Below are positions 28,100 through 37,528 of a stretch of 64,000 bases of DNA, in pieces (position 1 is the stretch's first letter; every line of letters begins with the position of its first letter). A program made the translations under genes and the position numbers. The notes under the pieces were generated by a model, which saw only the letters and a program-made list of their open reading frames with translations, searched no databases and was not told the DNA's origin. This DNA is from Paenibacillus sp. SYP-B4298. GTDB lineage: Bacteria; Bacillota; Bacilli; Paenibacillales; Paenibacillaceae. Where the stretch lies: positions 1,651,001 to 1,715,000 of the forward strand of contig NZ_CP115484.1 of NCBI RefSeq assembly GCF_027627475.1, written 5' to 3'.

Positions 28100-29050
28100 A
28101 TGAATAGATACCCTGTTATTGATTTTCATTGTGATGTGTTGTGCAAGCTGCTGGGGCGGAATGATCTACAGTTTGCCAATGATCCGACCGGAACACTGGA
28201 TGTCACCTTCGAGCGGCTGAACGAAGCAGATGCCTGGCTGCAGGCCTTTGCCATCTATATTCCCGAACGAATGGAGCGGGGGGTGCTGCCTGTGCTGCGC
28301 AGTGTGGATCTGATGTATCGTTCCGTGCTGTCGCATCCGGGCATGCAGCTTGTGCGAACCGCTGCTGATCTGAGGCAGGCGCGCAGCAGGGGGAAGATAG
28401 GCGCATTGCTGACGCTGGAGGGGGTAGACGGACTCCAGGAGGATTTCAGTGTGCTAAGAGTGCTGTTCCAGCTCGGCGTCCGTTCGGTAGGATTAACATG
28501 GAACCACGCCAACTGGGCTGCTGACGGGGTGATGGAGCCGCGCCAGGGCGGACTGACAGCCAAGGGGAGAAGGCTGGTGCGGCTATGCAATGAACTGGGC
28601 ATGCTGCTGGATGTATCCCACTTGACCGATCGTGGCTTCTGGGAATTGGCGGATGCGAGCGAGCGGCCGTTTATTGCCTCTCACTCCAATGCCCGCAGTG
28701 TGTGCGATCACCCTCGCAATCTGACGGATGAGCAGATTCGGGCGATTATTGCAGTCGATGGACGGATTGGCGTTACCTTCGTGCCTTGGTTTGTGAAGAA
28801 AGCCGACGAGGTCGTGCTGGCGGATGTTGTGCCGCATATTGAGAAAATATGCGAGCTGGGCGGCGAGCGCCAGTTAATGCTAGGTTCGGATTATGATGGT
28901 ATCGATACGCATGTGAACGGCCTGGCACATCCTGGGCAGACCCCGCAGCTTGCGGCTGCATTGCTCCAGTACTATTCTTCCGAACAAGTGGCGAATTTCT
29001 TCCATGGGAATGCGATGCGCTTCCTGGAGCAGCAGCTTCCATCGTCATAG
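28100..29050 (+). CDS. Membrane dipeptidase (peptidase M19) family protein
   Basis: 316 residues from ATG 28100 with GGAGGAG (28087-28093) upstream; upstream in-frame starts run through the spoVS terminator and are rejected. Zinc-dependent dipeptidase related to renal dipeptidase. Seen: the first metal site IDFHCDVL, LTLEGVDGL with the bridging Glu, LDVSHLTDRGFW, FIASHSNARSVCDHPRN and LMLGSDYDGID. The gene lies between spoVS and korA in several Bacillales. The substrate is unknown. Confidence 0.88.
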   Translation: MNRYPVIDFHCDVLCKLLGRNDLQFANDPTGTLDVTFERLNEADAWLQAFAIYIPERMERGVLPVLRSVDLMYRSVLSHPGMQLVRTAADLRQARSRGKIGALLTLEGVDGLQEDFSVLRVLFQLGVRSVGLTWNHANWAADGVMEPRQGGLTAKGRRLVRLCNELGMLLDVSHLTDRGFWELADASERPFIASHSNARSVCDHPRNLTDEQIRAIIAVDGRIGVTFVPWFVKKADEVVLADVVPHIEKICELGGERQLMLGSDYDGIDTHVNGLAHPGQTPQLAAALLQYYSSEQVANFFHGNAMRFLEQQLPSS

Positions 29051-29227
29051 AATTCGCTGAGTTGCGAGCTATGCTGAAGGTCAGAGGCTTCGGCTTGGCC
29101 TGACTAGGCCCTGCGAGGGACTGCGCTGAAAGCAAAGAGTAAGCAGGCGAGGGTCACCATGACTTGTATTGGTTAGTCCGTTTGAATTGTTGATGTATGA
29201 ATGTCATAGGAATGACTAGGAATTAAC

Positions 29228-29256
29228 TTGCTTTTTACGTGAAGGAGACATAAAAT
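29228..29256 (+). promoter_or_regulatory. Sigma-A promoter of korAB
   Basis: TTGCTT (29228-29233), 17 bases, TAAAAT (29251-29256). It lies in the 358-base gap before korA; nothing coding was seen in that gap. Confidence 0.6.
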
Positions 29257-29279
29257 TTTAGATGACTGTATATATGCGC

Positions 29280-29294
29280 TGAGAATGATTCTCT
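29280..29294 (+). promoter_or_regulatory. Fur-like box upstream of korAB
   Basis: TGAGAATGATTCTCT, a 7-1-7 inverted repeat matching 12 of 14 positions of TGATAATnATTATCA. It would lie about 17 bases downstream of the predicted transcription start, a repressing position. Confidence 0.55.
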
Positions 29295-29408
29295 CAAAAA
29301 TAAGCACAGAGATACGCGATAGGATACGGATAGGTAGAGAGCAACAGCACGGAGCCGAAGTATTGCGGGCACTGGAAGCATGTTAACGAAAAAGAGGAGT
29401 TGGACATT

Positions 29409-31157
29409 TTGATTAGTCAATTGTCTTGGAAGATCGGTGGACAGCAAGGGGAAGGTGTGGAGAGCACCGACCGGATCTTCTCGACAGCATTGAACCGACT
29501 AGGCTATTATTTATACGGCTATCGTCATTTTTCATCCCGTATTAAAGGCGGGCACACGAATAACAAGATTCGCATCAGCACAACACCGCATCGGGCGATC
29601 TCCGATGATCTGGATATTCTCGTCGCCTTCGACCAGGAGAGCATTGATCTGAATGCTCATGAGCTTCGCGCAGGAGGCGTCGTCGTCGCCGATGCCAAGT
29701 TCAATCCGGTGCTGCCGGAGGGAGTGGAGGGGAGACTGTTTGCAGTGCCGATAACGGCAATAGCAGAAGAGCTGGGAACCTCCTTGATGAAAAACATGGT
29801 GGCTTCCGGTGCATCGTGGGCGCTGCTCGGTCTTCCGCTGGAGGTATTCAATCGGGCGGTAGAGGAGGAGTTCGGACGCAAGGGGCCGGCGATTGTGGAG
29901 AAGAACGTAGAGGCGGTCAAGCGCGGCGCTGAATACGTGCTGGAGCTGGCCGGCGGACCGCTGGAGGAGTTCCGTCTGGAAGCCGCTGACGGCAAGCAGA
30001 AGCTGTTCATGATCGGCAATGAAGCGATCGGCCTGGGCTGTCTGGCGGCTGGTTGCCGTCTCATGTCCGCTTATCCGATTACGCCTGCCTCCGAGATTAT
30101 GGAGTACCTCATCAAGAAGCTGCCCAAGTTCGGCGGTACGGTCGTTCAGACTGAGGATGAGATTGCAGCGGCTACGATGGCGATCGGCGCCAACTACGCT
30201 GGTGTTCGCACCATGACCGCCTCCGCGGGGCCTGGGCTGTCGCTCATGATGGAGGCCATCGGCCTGGCAGGCATGACGGAGACGCCGCTTGTTATCGTGG
30301 ACACACAGCGCGGCGGACCGTCAACAGGGCTGCCGACCAAGCAGGAGCAATCCGATCTGAATGCGATGGTATACGGGACGCACGGGGAGATTCCCAAGGT
30401 GGTCATCGCGCCAGCTACCATTGAGGATTGCTTCCATGACATGATCGAGGCGTTCAATGTGGCAGAGCTGTATCAGGTTCCGGTCATCGTCATGACCGAC
30501 CTTCAGTTGTCGCTTGGCAAGCAATCCTGTGAGCCGCTGGACTATCATTCGGTCGAGATTCTCCGCGGGAAGCTGGTTCAGGGAGCGCCGGAGCTGGAGC
30601 CGAACCAGCTCTTCAAGCGATATGAGCTGACTGAGGATGGGGTCTCGCCACGGGTGCTGCCAGGTGAGAAGCATGGCCTTCATCATGTGACCGGCGTGGA
30701 GCACGATGAGACAGGACGGCCATCGGAGAATGCGGATAATCGCCGCAACATGATGGACAAGCGTCTTGGCAAGCTGCGCAGCCTGCAGATACGCGATGCG
30801 ATCCGGGTCGATGCGCCGCATGAAGCCCCAGATCTGCTGCTCATCGGCATGGGCTCGACGGGCGGAACGATTGATGAGGCTCGGGTGCATCTCGAGCGCA
30901 GTGGGATAACCACCAATCACATCACGATCCGTCAGATCCATCCGTTCCCTGCTGAGTCATTGCGGCCGTATCTGGAGCAGGCACGGCGCGTGATCGTGAT
31001 TGAGAACAACGCTACAGCTCAGTTGGCGAATCAGATCAAGATGAATAACGGCTTTGGAACCAAAATCCGCCATCTGCTGAAATACGACGGCAACCCGTTC
31101 TTGCCGCTGGAAGTGTATCAATCCTGCAAGGAGTTGAGTGAAGATGGCAACGTTTAA
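29409..31157 (+). CDS. korA: 2-oxoacid:ferredoxin oxidoreductase, alpha (gamma-alpha fused) subunit
   Basis: 582 residues from TTG 29409, 9 bases after GAGGAG; TTG 29400 is in frame but too close. The N-terminal gamma domain (about 1-185; GGQQGEGVESTDRIFS) is fused to the pyrimidine-binding alpha domain (about 200-580; MSAYPITPASEIMEYL, then VVQTEDEIAAATMAIGA). With KorB it oxidises 2-oxoglutarate or another 2-oxoacid to acyl-CoA and passes electrons to ferredoxin. It overlaps the start of korB. No ferredoxin gene is adjacent. Confidence 0.9.
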   Translation: MISQLSWKIGGQQGEGVESTDRIFSTALNRLGYYLYGYRHFSSRIKGGHTNNKIRISTTPHRAISDDLDILVAFDQESIDLNAHELRAGGVVVADAKFNPVLPEGVEGRLFAVPITAIAEELGTSLMKNMVASGASWALLGLPLEVFNRAVEEEFGRKGPAIVEKNVEAVKRGAEYVLELAGGPLEEFRLEAADGKQKLFMIGNEAIGLGCLAAGCRLMSAYPITPASEIMEYLIKKLPKFGGTVVQTEDEIAAATMAIGANYAGVRTMTASAGPGLSLMMEAIGLAGMTETPLVIVDTQRGGPSTGLPTKQEQSDLNAMVYGTHGEIPKVVIAPATIEDCFHDMIEAFNVAELYQVPVIVMTDLQLSLGKQSCEPLDYHSVEILRGKLVQGAPELEPNQLFKRYELTEDGVSPRVLPGEKHGLHHVTGVEHDETGRPSENADNRRNMMDKRLGKLRSLQIRDAIRVDAPHEAPDLLLIGMGSTGGTIDEARVHLERSGITTNHITIRQIHPFPAESLRPYLEQARRVIVIENNATAQLANQIKMNNGFGTKIRHLLKYDGNPFLPLEVYQSCKELSEDGNV

Positions 31158-32010
31158 GGACTTCAGAAATAATGTCAAGCCGAACTGGTGCCCAGGTTGC
31201 GGAGACTTCTCCATCCAAGCGGCCATCCAGCGCGCGGCGGCGAATGTCGGGCTAGAGCCGGAGAATCTGGCGGTCATCTCCGGGATTGGCTGTTCAGGCC
31301 GTATCTCGGGGTATATTAATGCTTATGGATTGCATGGCATTCACGGACGGGCGCTGCCGATTGCCCAAGGGGTGAAGCTGGCTAACCGGGAGCTGACAGT
31401 CATTGCCTCCGGTGGCGACGGCGACGGCTTCGCGATCGGCATGGGGCATACGGTGCATGCGATCCGCCGCAATATTGATGTGACGTATATTGTCATGGAC
31501 AACCAGATCTATGGCTTGACCAAAGGACAGACCTCGCCGCGCAGCGCGGAAGGCTTCAAGACGAAATCGACACCGGAAGGCTCGATCGAGACGACGCTGT
31601 CACCGCTTGAGATTGCCTTATCCGCGGGAGCGACCTTCGTAGCCCAGTCGTTCTCCAGCGATCTGAAGCAACTGACCGCACTGATCGAGGCCGGCATCAA
31701 TCATCGCGGATTTTCGCTGATTAATGTGTTCAGTCCATGTGTGACCTTCAATAAGGTCAATACGTATGACTGGTTCAAGGAGCATGTGGTCAATCTGAAT
31801 CAATTCGAGGACTATGATCCGTCGAATCGGATGCTGGCGATGAATAAAATTATGGAAACGAACGGATTATTGACAGGTCTTATCTATCAGAACACAGCGC
31901 GCAAGCCTTATGAGGATCTAATCCCAGGGTTTGGGCAGGAGGCTCTCGTTCATCAGGATCTGAAGCTGTCCGGTGACGAATTCGAGTCCTTATTGGCAGA
32001 GTTCAGATAA
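31144..32010 (+). CDS. korB: 2-oxoacid:ferredoxin oxidoreductase, beta subunit
   Basis: 288 residues from ATG 31144 (AAGGAG 10 bases upstream, within the korA end). TPP-binding subunit. Seen: the Cys motif NWCPGCGDFS, a further Cys in GIGCSGRISGY, the TPP motif ASGGDGDGFAIGMGH and VMDNQIYGLTKGQTSPRS. The four-Cys cluster pattern is typical of the two-subunit KorAB type carrying one [4Fe-4S]. pduL follows 42 bases later. Confidence 0.93.
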   Translation: MATFKDFRNNVKPNWCPGCGDFSIQAAIQRAAANVGLEPENLAVISGIGCSGRISGYINAYGLHGIHGRALPIAQGVKLANRELTVIASGGDGDGFAIGMGHTVHAIRRNIDVTYIVMDNQIYGLTKGQTSPRSAEGFKTKSTPEGSIETTLSPLEIALSAGATFVAQSFSSDLKQLTALIEAGINHRGFSLINVFSPCVTFNKVNTYDWFKEHVVNLNQFEDYDPSNRMLAMNKIMETNGLLTGLIYQNTARKPYEDLIPGFGQEALVHQDLKLSGDEFESLLAEFR

Positions 32011-32052
32011 TAACCGCATAAACATACCATGAATCGAAGGAGACGAATTGCA

Positions 32053-32622
32053 ATGAAAACTGTACCTGTAGGTGTGTCTGCCCGTCATATTCATCTGTCC
32101 CAGGAGCATGTGGAGAAGCTCTTCGGCAGCGGCTACCAGCTTACGGAGATGAAACCTCTGTCTCAGCCGGGGCAATATGCAGCGAACGAGACGGTAGCGG
32201 TCGTTGGGTCGAAGGGAAGCTTTGGGAAGGTACGCATTCTCGGACCGGCACGCAAGCAGACACAATTGGAGGTATCGCGAACCGACGCATTCGCGCTTGG
32301 CGTCCATCCGCCGGTTCGCGAGTCCGGCAATATCGCCGGCTCGCCTGGAATCACGATTCAAGGCCCGGCTGGAGAGGTAGTGCTGGAGGAGGGAGTCATT
32401 GTAGCGGCTCGCCATATTCATTTCCATACATCCGACGCGGAAAAATGGGGGATTCAGGACAAGCAGTTGCTTCAAGTCAAGCTGGAAGGCGAGCGGGGGC
32501 TGATTTTGGACAATGTGATCGCTCGCGTATCGGCTGACTTTGCGCTGGATATGCATATTGACACAGACGAGGCTAACGCGGCTGGAGCCAAGACTGGTGA
32601 CACGGCCATCATCTTGGATTAA
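32053..32622 (+). CDS. pduL: Phosphate propanoyltransferase PduL-type
   Basis: 189 residues from ATG 32053, which has AAGGAG 10 bases upstream; ATG 32029 would add an odd Arg-rich extension. PduL phosphotransacylases interconvert acyl-CoA and acyl phosphate with a di-zinc site. Seen: the ligand-bearing VGVSARHIHLSQEHVE near the N terminus and a second ARHIHFHTSDAEKWGI, plus LGPARKQTQLEVSRTDAF. No microcompartment genes are present. Following korAB, it could convert their acyl-CoA to acyl phosphate. Confidence 0.88.
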   Translation: MKTVPVGVSARHIHLSQEHVEKLFGSGYQLTEMKPLSQPGQYAANETVAVVGSKGSFGKVRILGPARKQTQLEVSRTDAFALGVHPPVRESGNIAGSPGITIQGPAGEVVLEEGVIVAARHIHFHTSDAEKWGIQDKQLLQVKLEGERGLILDNVIARVSADFALDMHIDTDEANAAGAKTGDTAIILD

Positions 32623-32660
32623 GTAGATCTGGTTGTGGAGCCGCTATACGATTGATGTCT

Positions 32661-32702
32661 AAGGGTCATGCTGCGCTTTCAGTAAGCGTGGCGTGACCCT
32701 TC
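32661..32702 (+). terminator. Hairpin after pduL, possible terminator
   Basis: AAGGGTCATGCTGCG (32661-32675) pairs with CGTGGCGTGACCCTT with few mismatches. No T-run follows, so termination is uncertain. Confidence 0.4.
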
Positions 32703-32790
32703 GGTGGTTTGGACAGGCAGTAGCACGAATGAGGGCGGTGAAGCTCTCCATTACCGCACAATTCCCTTCATGGATAAGTAAGGGACTTTA

Positions 32791-32799
32791 TGCTATACT
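32791..32799 (+). promoter_or_regulatory. Extended -10 promoter of miaB
   Basis: TGCTATACT: TATACT with the TGn extension. No good -35 at 17 bases. Confidence 0.45.
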
Positions 32800-32867
32800 T
32801 ATTTATTGATGATTTCAATGGATATGACTCTTTTTTGCGGAAATGAACATAAAGGAAGTGAGATTCC

Positions 32868-34457
32868 ATGAAGGAGACACCTGGCCTGGACGAGAGAAAG
32901 ACAGACAAGGATTCTGAGAAGGATTACTCCAAATATTTTGATTTCTCTAGCGCCAAATTGCTCAGCGAGGATGAGAACGGCAAGCGCATACGGATTAATG
33001 GACGTGAGATTCAGATCAAGTCCCAGCCGGACTACAAGGAAGGAAAGCGCCGGGGCAAGGAGGATATTCATGTTCATACCGATTTCTCCATCCCAGAGGA
33101 TATGAGCACGTTTGGCAAGGGGAAATACTATACCATCTACACGTATGGCTGCCAGATGAATGAGCATGACACCGAGGTTATGCGCGGCATGTTCGAGCAG
33201 ATGGGCTACACGGCTACGGAAGACCGGACGTTGTCCGATGTGATACTGCTGAATACATGCGCCATTCGGGAGAATGCGGAGGATAAAGTATTCGGCGAGC
33301 TGGGACATTTGAAAACGCTCAAAACAGAAAAGCCCGGATTGCTGCTGGGCGTCTGCGGCTGCATGTCTCAGGAGGAGTCGGTGGTGAATCGCATCCTGAA
33401 CAAGCACGGCTTCGTGGATATGATCTTCGGTACCCATAATATTCATCGTCTTCCGCAACTGCTCAAGGAAGCGATGTTCAATAAGGAAATGGTCGTCGAG
33501 GTGTGGTCCAAGGAGGGCGACATTATCGAAAACCTGCCTAAGAAGCGCGAGGGAATGCGCGCCTGGGTAAATATTATGTATGGCTGTGACAAGTTCTGCA
33601 CCTACTGTATCGTTCCGTACACCCGTGGCAAGGAGAGAAGCAGGCGTCCTGAGGATGTCATTGCTGAAGTGCGGGAGCTGGCGCGGCAGGGCTTCAAGGA
33701 GGTTACATTGCTTGGACAGAATGTGAACGCCTACGGCAAAGATTTCGAGGATCTGAATTACCGCTTTGGCGATCTGATGCACGACATCTCCAAAATCGAT
33801 ATTCCGCGTATCCGCTTTACGACGTCGCATCCGCGTGATTTTGATGATCACCTGATCGAGGTGCTTGCAGGAAGAGGCAATCTGGTGGAGCATATTCATC
33901 TTCCGGTTCAGTCCGGCAGCACCGAGGTGCTCAAGCGGATGAGCCGCAAGTATTCGAGAGAGAAATTTCTGGAGCTGGTACACAACATCAAATCTGCGAT
34001 CCCAGATGTCGTGCTGACCTCGGATATTATCGTGGGCTTCCCTGGCGAGACGGATGAGCAATTTGAGGAGACCCTATCGCTCGTCCGTGAGGTCGGTTTT
34101 CATTCAGCATTTACGTTCATCTACTCCCCGCGTGCAGGTACGCCAGCGGCAGGGATGGAGGACAATGTGCCGATGGAGGTGAAGAAGGTGCGCCTGCAGC
34201 GTCTGAATGAAGTGTTGGCAGAGATTGCCAAGGAGGAGAATGATAAGCTGCGGGATGCGGTGGTAGAGGTGCTGGTAGAGGGCGAGAGCAAAACCCGCTC
34301 GGATGTGCTCTCTGGCCGCACGCGCACGAACAAGCTGGTGCTGTTCGAAGGGCCGAAGTCGTTAATCGGACAATTCGTTCAGGTCAAGGTCACCGCCCCG
34401 CAAACCTGGCTGCTCAAGGCGGAGCTAATTAAGGAAACTGCTGTAGAAGCGGTATAG
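32868..34457 (+). CDS. miaB: tRNA-2-methylthio-N6-dimethylallyladenosine synthase MiaB
   Basis: 529 residues. Radical-SAM methylthiotransferase modifying A37 of tRNAs reading UNN codons. Order: an N-terminal extension of about 75 residues typical of Bacillus homologues, the UPF0004 domain with cluster-binding Cys ([34 protein letters not shown]), the radical-SAM motif [15 protein letters not shown], and a C-terminal TRAM domain ([18 protein letters not shown]). ricA follows, as in Bacillus. Confidence 0.97.
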   Translation: MKETPGLDERKTDKDSEKDYSKYFDFSSAKLLSEDENGKRIRINGREIQIKSQPDYKEGKRRGKEDIHVHTDFSIPEDMSTFGKGKYYTIYTYGCQMNEHDTEVMRGMFEQMGYTATEDRTLSDVILLNTCAIRENAEDKVFGELGHLKTLKTEKPGLLLGVCGCMSQEESVVNRILNKHGFVDMIFGTHNIHRLPQLLKEAMFNKEMVVEVWSKEGDIIENLPKKREGMRAWVNIMYGCDKFCTYCIVPYTRGKERSRRPEDVIAEVRELARQGFKEVTLLGQNVNAYGKDFEDLNYRFGDLMHDISKIDIPRIRFTTSHPRDFDDHLIEVLAGRGNLVEHIHLPVQSGSTEVLKRMSRKYSREKFLELVHNIKSAIPDVVLTSDIIVGFPGETDEQFEETLSLVREVGFHSAFTFIYSPRAGTPAAGMEDNVPMEVKKVRLQRLNEVLAEIAKEENDKLRDAVVEVLVEGESKTRSDVLSGRTRTNKLVLFEGPKSLIGQFVQVKVTAPQTWLLKAELIKETAVEAV

Positions 34458-34475
34458 ATAAGGGAGAAGATAACG

Positions 34476-34973
34476 ATGACAACGAATCAGCAAGCATCCG
34501 GGCATAACCATGATCACGACCACAACCATCATGACCATTCACATAGCGGCTGCGGTGTGCCCAAGTTCAACACGCGCGATCTGATCGTCAAGGAGGACAT
34601 CATGGCCAAGGCGAAGGAATTGGCTGTCATGTTGTTCGAATCGGAGGAGGTGCGCCATTATCAGCGTGCCGAGAAGCAGATTCAGCACCATGAGCGTGTC
34701 CAGGGGCTGATTGCACAGATGAAGAAGAAGCAGAAGGAAATCGTTGCCTTCCAATCCTTCAACAATCCGTCTATGGTCGCCAAGATTGAAGGTGAGATCG
34801 AAGCGCTGCAGGATGAACTGGATAGCATCCCGATCGTGTCGGAATTCCAGCAGAGTCAAGCGGACATCAACTACCTGCTGCAACTGGTGACCTCGGTTAT
34901 CCGCGACACGGTAGCGGAGAAGATCAATGTCGAGGGCGCCACAGTGGAAGAGCCTGCAGAGTGCATGGAGTAA
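34476..34973 (+). CDS. ricA: RicA (YmcA) family regulator with a His-rich N terminus
   Basis: 165 residues. In Bacillus RicA works with RicF and RicT (Y-complex) in mRNA maturation with RNase Y and in phosphorelay control. The family core starts near residue 33 (DLIVKEDIMAKAKELAVMLF) and runs through LDSIPIVSEFQQSQADINYLL. Ahead of it is a stretch with eight His between residues 10 and 23, followed by Cys26, which the B. subtilis protein lacks; a further Cys lies at the C terminus (AECME). Location after miaB supports the call. Confidence 0.88.
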   Translation: MTTNQQASGHNHDHDHNHHDHSHSGCGVPKFNTRDLIVKEDIMAKAKELAVMLFESEEVRHYQRAEKQIQHHERVQGLIAQMKKKQKEIVAFQSFNNPSMVAKIEGEIEALQDELDSIPIVSEFQQSQADINYLLQLVTSVIRDTVAEKINVEGATVEEPAECME

Positions 34974-35125
34974 TATCGTACTACAACAGGCTTCTTCTAA
35001 TGGAGAGATGCCTAATCTGGCCGGGCAAGCGGCAGCAGTATCTTACCAAGCGTGTCCATGGGGCACGCTTGCTGTCTATAGCGGATGGCTTGCTGTCGAT
35101 AAGCCACAAAGACAAAGGTTCTGTC
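34974..35125. other. Non-coding stretch before MITE copy 2
   Basis: No gene is seen. It holds a hairpin (AAGCGTG with CACGCTT, about 35048-35071) and a short direct repeat of CTTGCTGTC followed by TATA or GATA. The hairpin could end the ricA transcript but has no T-run. Confidence 0.4.
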
Positions 35126-35293
35126 CTAGGGTGTGTCTTCAAACTCCGACGGGAGCAGATTTCGCCGAATTTTCGTTCCGGGCAAGGCACGTTCTCTCAG
35201 GCGTACCGGGGGTACGTCAAGAGAACGTAACGCAGCACGGGGCGAAAAGGCGGTGAACGAATGCCCTTGAGCGGGTTTGAAGACACGCCCTAG
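35126..35293 (+). mobile_element. MITE-like dispersed element, copy 2
   Basis: A 168-base element with near-perfect terminal inverted repeats: left CTAGGGTGTGTCTTCAAACT and right beginning GGGTTTGAAGACACGCCC and ending CTAG, complementary at 19 of 21 positions. It shares internal blocks with 6285-6449 (TTTTCGTTCC, GTACCGGGGGT, AACGCAGCA). No transposase gene. The ends are better preserved than in copy 1, suggesting it is younger. Confidence 0.8.
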
Positions 35294-35413
35294 CCGGGTG
35301 ATGCGTTATTTTGAAGCTCCAGCATAGCCATGGGAGCAAGCGCAAAAGTGCGGATGTGACTTAGGCGCAGAGACTGCCGGATGACACGAACTGAACGGAA
35401 GGAGGAGATCGCC

Positions 35414-37495
35414 TTGCCGGACTGGTCATATCACGGATTATTCAAACCGTTGCTTGACAGGCTTGCGCCGGAGCAAGCTCGGAAGCTAACGCTGTCTGCT
35501 GTTGGCATGCTTGGACGTCTGCCACTAGGAAGCGGTCTGAAAATCATCGAATGGATGGGTCACATGGCACCGCCTTCCGAGCTTGGTGCCACAGTCGGCG
35601 GCTTGTCGCTCAGCTCCCCGGTAGGGCTTGCAGCGGCTGTTGACCCCGAACTGCGGGCGGTGCGCTCCTTCACCCGTTTTGGCTTCGGGTTTACGATGCT
35701 GGGCGCAGCCGATCCAGGCGCAGGCAGTGGTCAGGGGCTGCGTGCCGTGAAGCGCGATCCGCAGCGGGAAGCGCTGAGCTATAGCAGCCGAACCGAGGGC
35801 TGCGCCCCGGAGAGACTGCTACAGCAACTGGGTGGCTTGGCAGACCGTAGCCCGCGAGATCCGCTGCGCGGGCTGACCTGGCTAGCTGCTACGGGCGATC
35901 TGCCCCCCAGGGACACGCAACTTCGACAGCAAGCGGAGCTGTCAGCGAGCATCGACTTTTGGACGGTTGACGCATGCAAGCCTTGCGGTCAGGTCGATGA
36001 GGAGGCGTTGCTATCCGCGGTGGCTTCCCTTCGGGAGGCTGCGCCAGGCAAGCCCTGGCTGCTCCATCTGTATCTGGATACCCCGCTTGATCAGATACGG
36101 CGATTAGCAAGCTGGGCGCAGACGGCAGGCGCGGCGGCGATCTGGATCGATGATACCATTCAGCAATCGCCTGGGGTGTATGTCTCGGGTCGTTGCCAAC
36201 TGGGGCAGCTAATCGCAAGGGTGGAGGAGCTGCGCGAGCTTGAGGGCAACCGCTCGCTGCCGATTGCTGTCGCGGGAGCGGTCACAGAGCCGGAGGAGGC
36301 GCTGAGACTGCAACGGGCAGGAGCAAGCCTGATAGCGATCCATAGCGGTCTGGTCTACAGCGGCCCGGGCCTGCCCAAACGGATCAATGAGCTGCTCGCT
36401 CAGGAGGCGCAAGCCGTTCGCCAGGGAGAGCTAGCCGCTTCCCAGAGGGCGCATGAAGACATTGACTACATTACTCAGCAGGCGGCTACGGGTCAGGCTG
36501 TTGCCGCTGCTTCCTCCGTCTCCGGTCGGCTGAACGCAGATAAGCAGCGAGAAGCGCCCGCCATCTGGCGGCAGATAAGCAGTAGCTGGGGACTGGCATC
36601 GCTGCTGGGGTTAGGCATGGTCATTGGCGGCTTGCTGGCATGGTGGATCGCAGCGACCTCGATCGTGCTTCCCTATGATCTGGCTTATGTCGGCATGACG
36701 AGAGAGCAACTGGAGCTGATCAATGATCGGCTGCTGCCGTTTATGATGCATGATCGGCTCACCTTGGCCGGTACGATGCTCAGCATCGGCATTCTCTATG
36801 TCGGCCTGGCCCGGTTCGGGATGCGACGGCGCTTGCATTATGCGAGGCAGACGCTGCTGGTGTCGGCGTCGGTGGGTTTTCTCAGCTTCTTTTTGTTTCT
36901 TGGCTTTGAATATTTCGACCCGCTGCATGCGCTGGCGGCGCTCATCCTGCTGCCTTTCTTCGTTCTGGGGATGCTGCGCAGCCGGGGAGACTTTCGCTTC
37001 CAGGTTCCCCCGGTCAATCGGTACAACGATGAGCGCTGGCGGGAAGGACTGCGCGGGCAACTGGCTCTAGTCATGCTGGGGTTCTCTCTGATCGTTGGCG
37101 GTGGCGTCATCTCGCTCATCGGTATGGGCGTCGTGTTCGTACCGGAGGACCTGCTATTTCTATGTACGACATCCGAGGAGCTTGCACGACAAAATGATCG
37201 GCTCCTCTCCCTGATCGCCCATGACCGTGCCGGCTTTGGCGGCGCACTGCTCAGCCTGGGGCTAGGCGTGCTGCTGCTCAGTCTATGGGGATTTCGTCAA
37301 GGGGAGCGCTGGATATGGTGGACGTTAGCGCTGGCTGGCATGAGCGGGCTGGCAACAGCATTCGGCGTTCACTTTGCTATCGGATACACGAATGCCTGGC
37401 ATCTGCTGCCTCCATTTATTGTGCTCTTGCTCTATCTCATTGGACTCAAGCATTCTTATTCCTATTTGCATACAGCGCCTGGAGGAGAGACATAG
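35414..37495 (+). CDS. Divergent dihydroorotate-dehydrogenase-like domain fused to a duplicated membrane domain
   Basis: About 693 residues from TTG 35414 (AAGGAGGAG 6 bases upstream). Residues about 1-335 resemble class 2 PyrD: the start LFKPLLDRLAPEQARK, GFGFTMLGA and the phosphate-site-like LQRAGASLIAIHSGLVYSGPGL. The segments that carry catalysis and flavin contacts in PyrD (NISSPNTPGL, VKIAPD, NxT) are not recognisable. Residues about 390-690 hold eight membrane segments in two four-helix halves that align: both contain REQLELINDRLLPFMMHDR-like or SEELARQNDRLLSLIAHDR-like loops. Function is unknown; a true pyrimidine enzyme is unlikely. Confidence 0.75.
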   Translation: MPDWSYHGLFKPLLDRLAPEQARKLTLSAVGMLGRLPLGSGLKIIEWMGHMAPPSELGATVGGLSLSSPVGLAAAVDPELRAVRSFTRFGFGFTMLGAADPGAGSGQGLRAVKRDPQREALSYSSRTEGCAPERLLQQLGGLADRSPRDPLRGLTWLAATGDLPPRDTQLRQQAELSASIDFWTVDACKPCGQVDEEALLSAVASLREAAPGKPWLLHLYLDTPLDQIRRLASWAQTAGAAAIWIDDTIQQSPGVYVSGRCQLGQLIARVEELRELEGNRSLPIAVAGAVTEPEEALRLQRAGASLIAIHSGLVYSGPGLPKRINELLAQEAQAVRQGELAASQRAHEDIDYITQQAATGQAVAAASSVSGRLNADKQREAPAIWRQISSSWGLASLLGLGMVIGGLLAWWIAATSIVLPYDLAYVGMTREQLELINDRLLPFMMHDRLTLAGTMLSIGILYVGLARFGMRRRLHYARQTLLVSASVGFLSFFLFLGFEYFDPLHALAALILLPFFVLGMLRSRGDFRFQVPPVNRYNDERWREGLRGQLALVMLGFSLIVGGGVISLIGMGVVFVPEDLLFLCTTSEELARQNDRLLSLIAHDRAGFGGALLSLGLGVLLLSLWGFRQGERWIWWTLALAGMSGLATAFGVHFAIGYTNAWHLLPPFIVLLLYLIGLKHSYSYLHTAPGGET

Positions 37496-37528
37496 ATGAC
37501 GGCGTGAGGACGAGACTTCTCTCCCAAG

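Noticed and set aside
32799..34061. 420-codon minus-strand frame opposite miaB
   Set aside because: Covers the strongly conserved miaB gene and has no recognisable domain or ribosome site.
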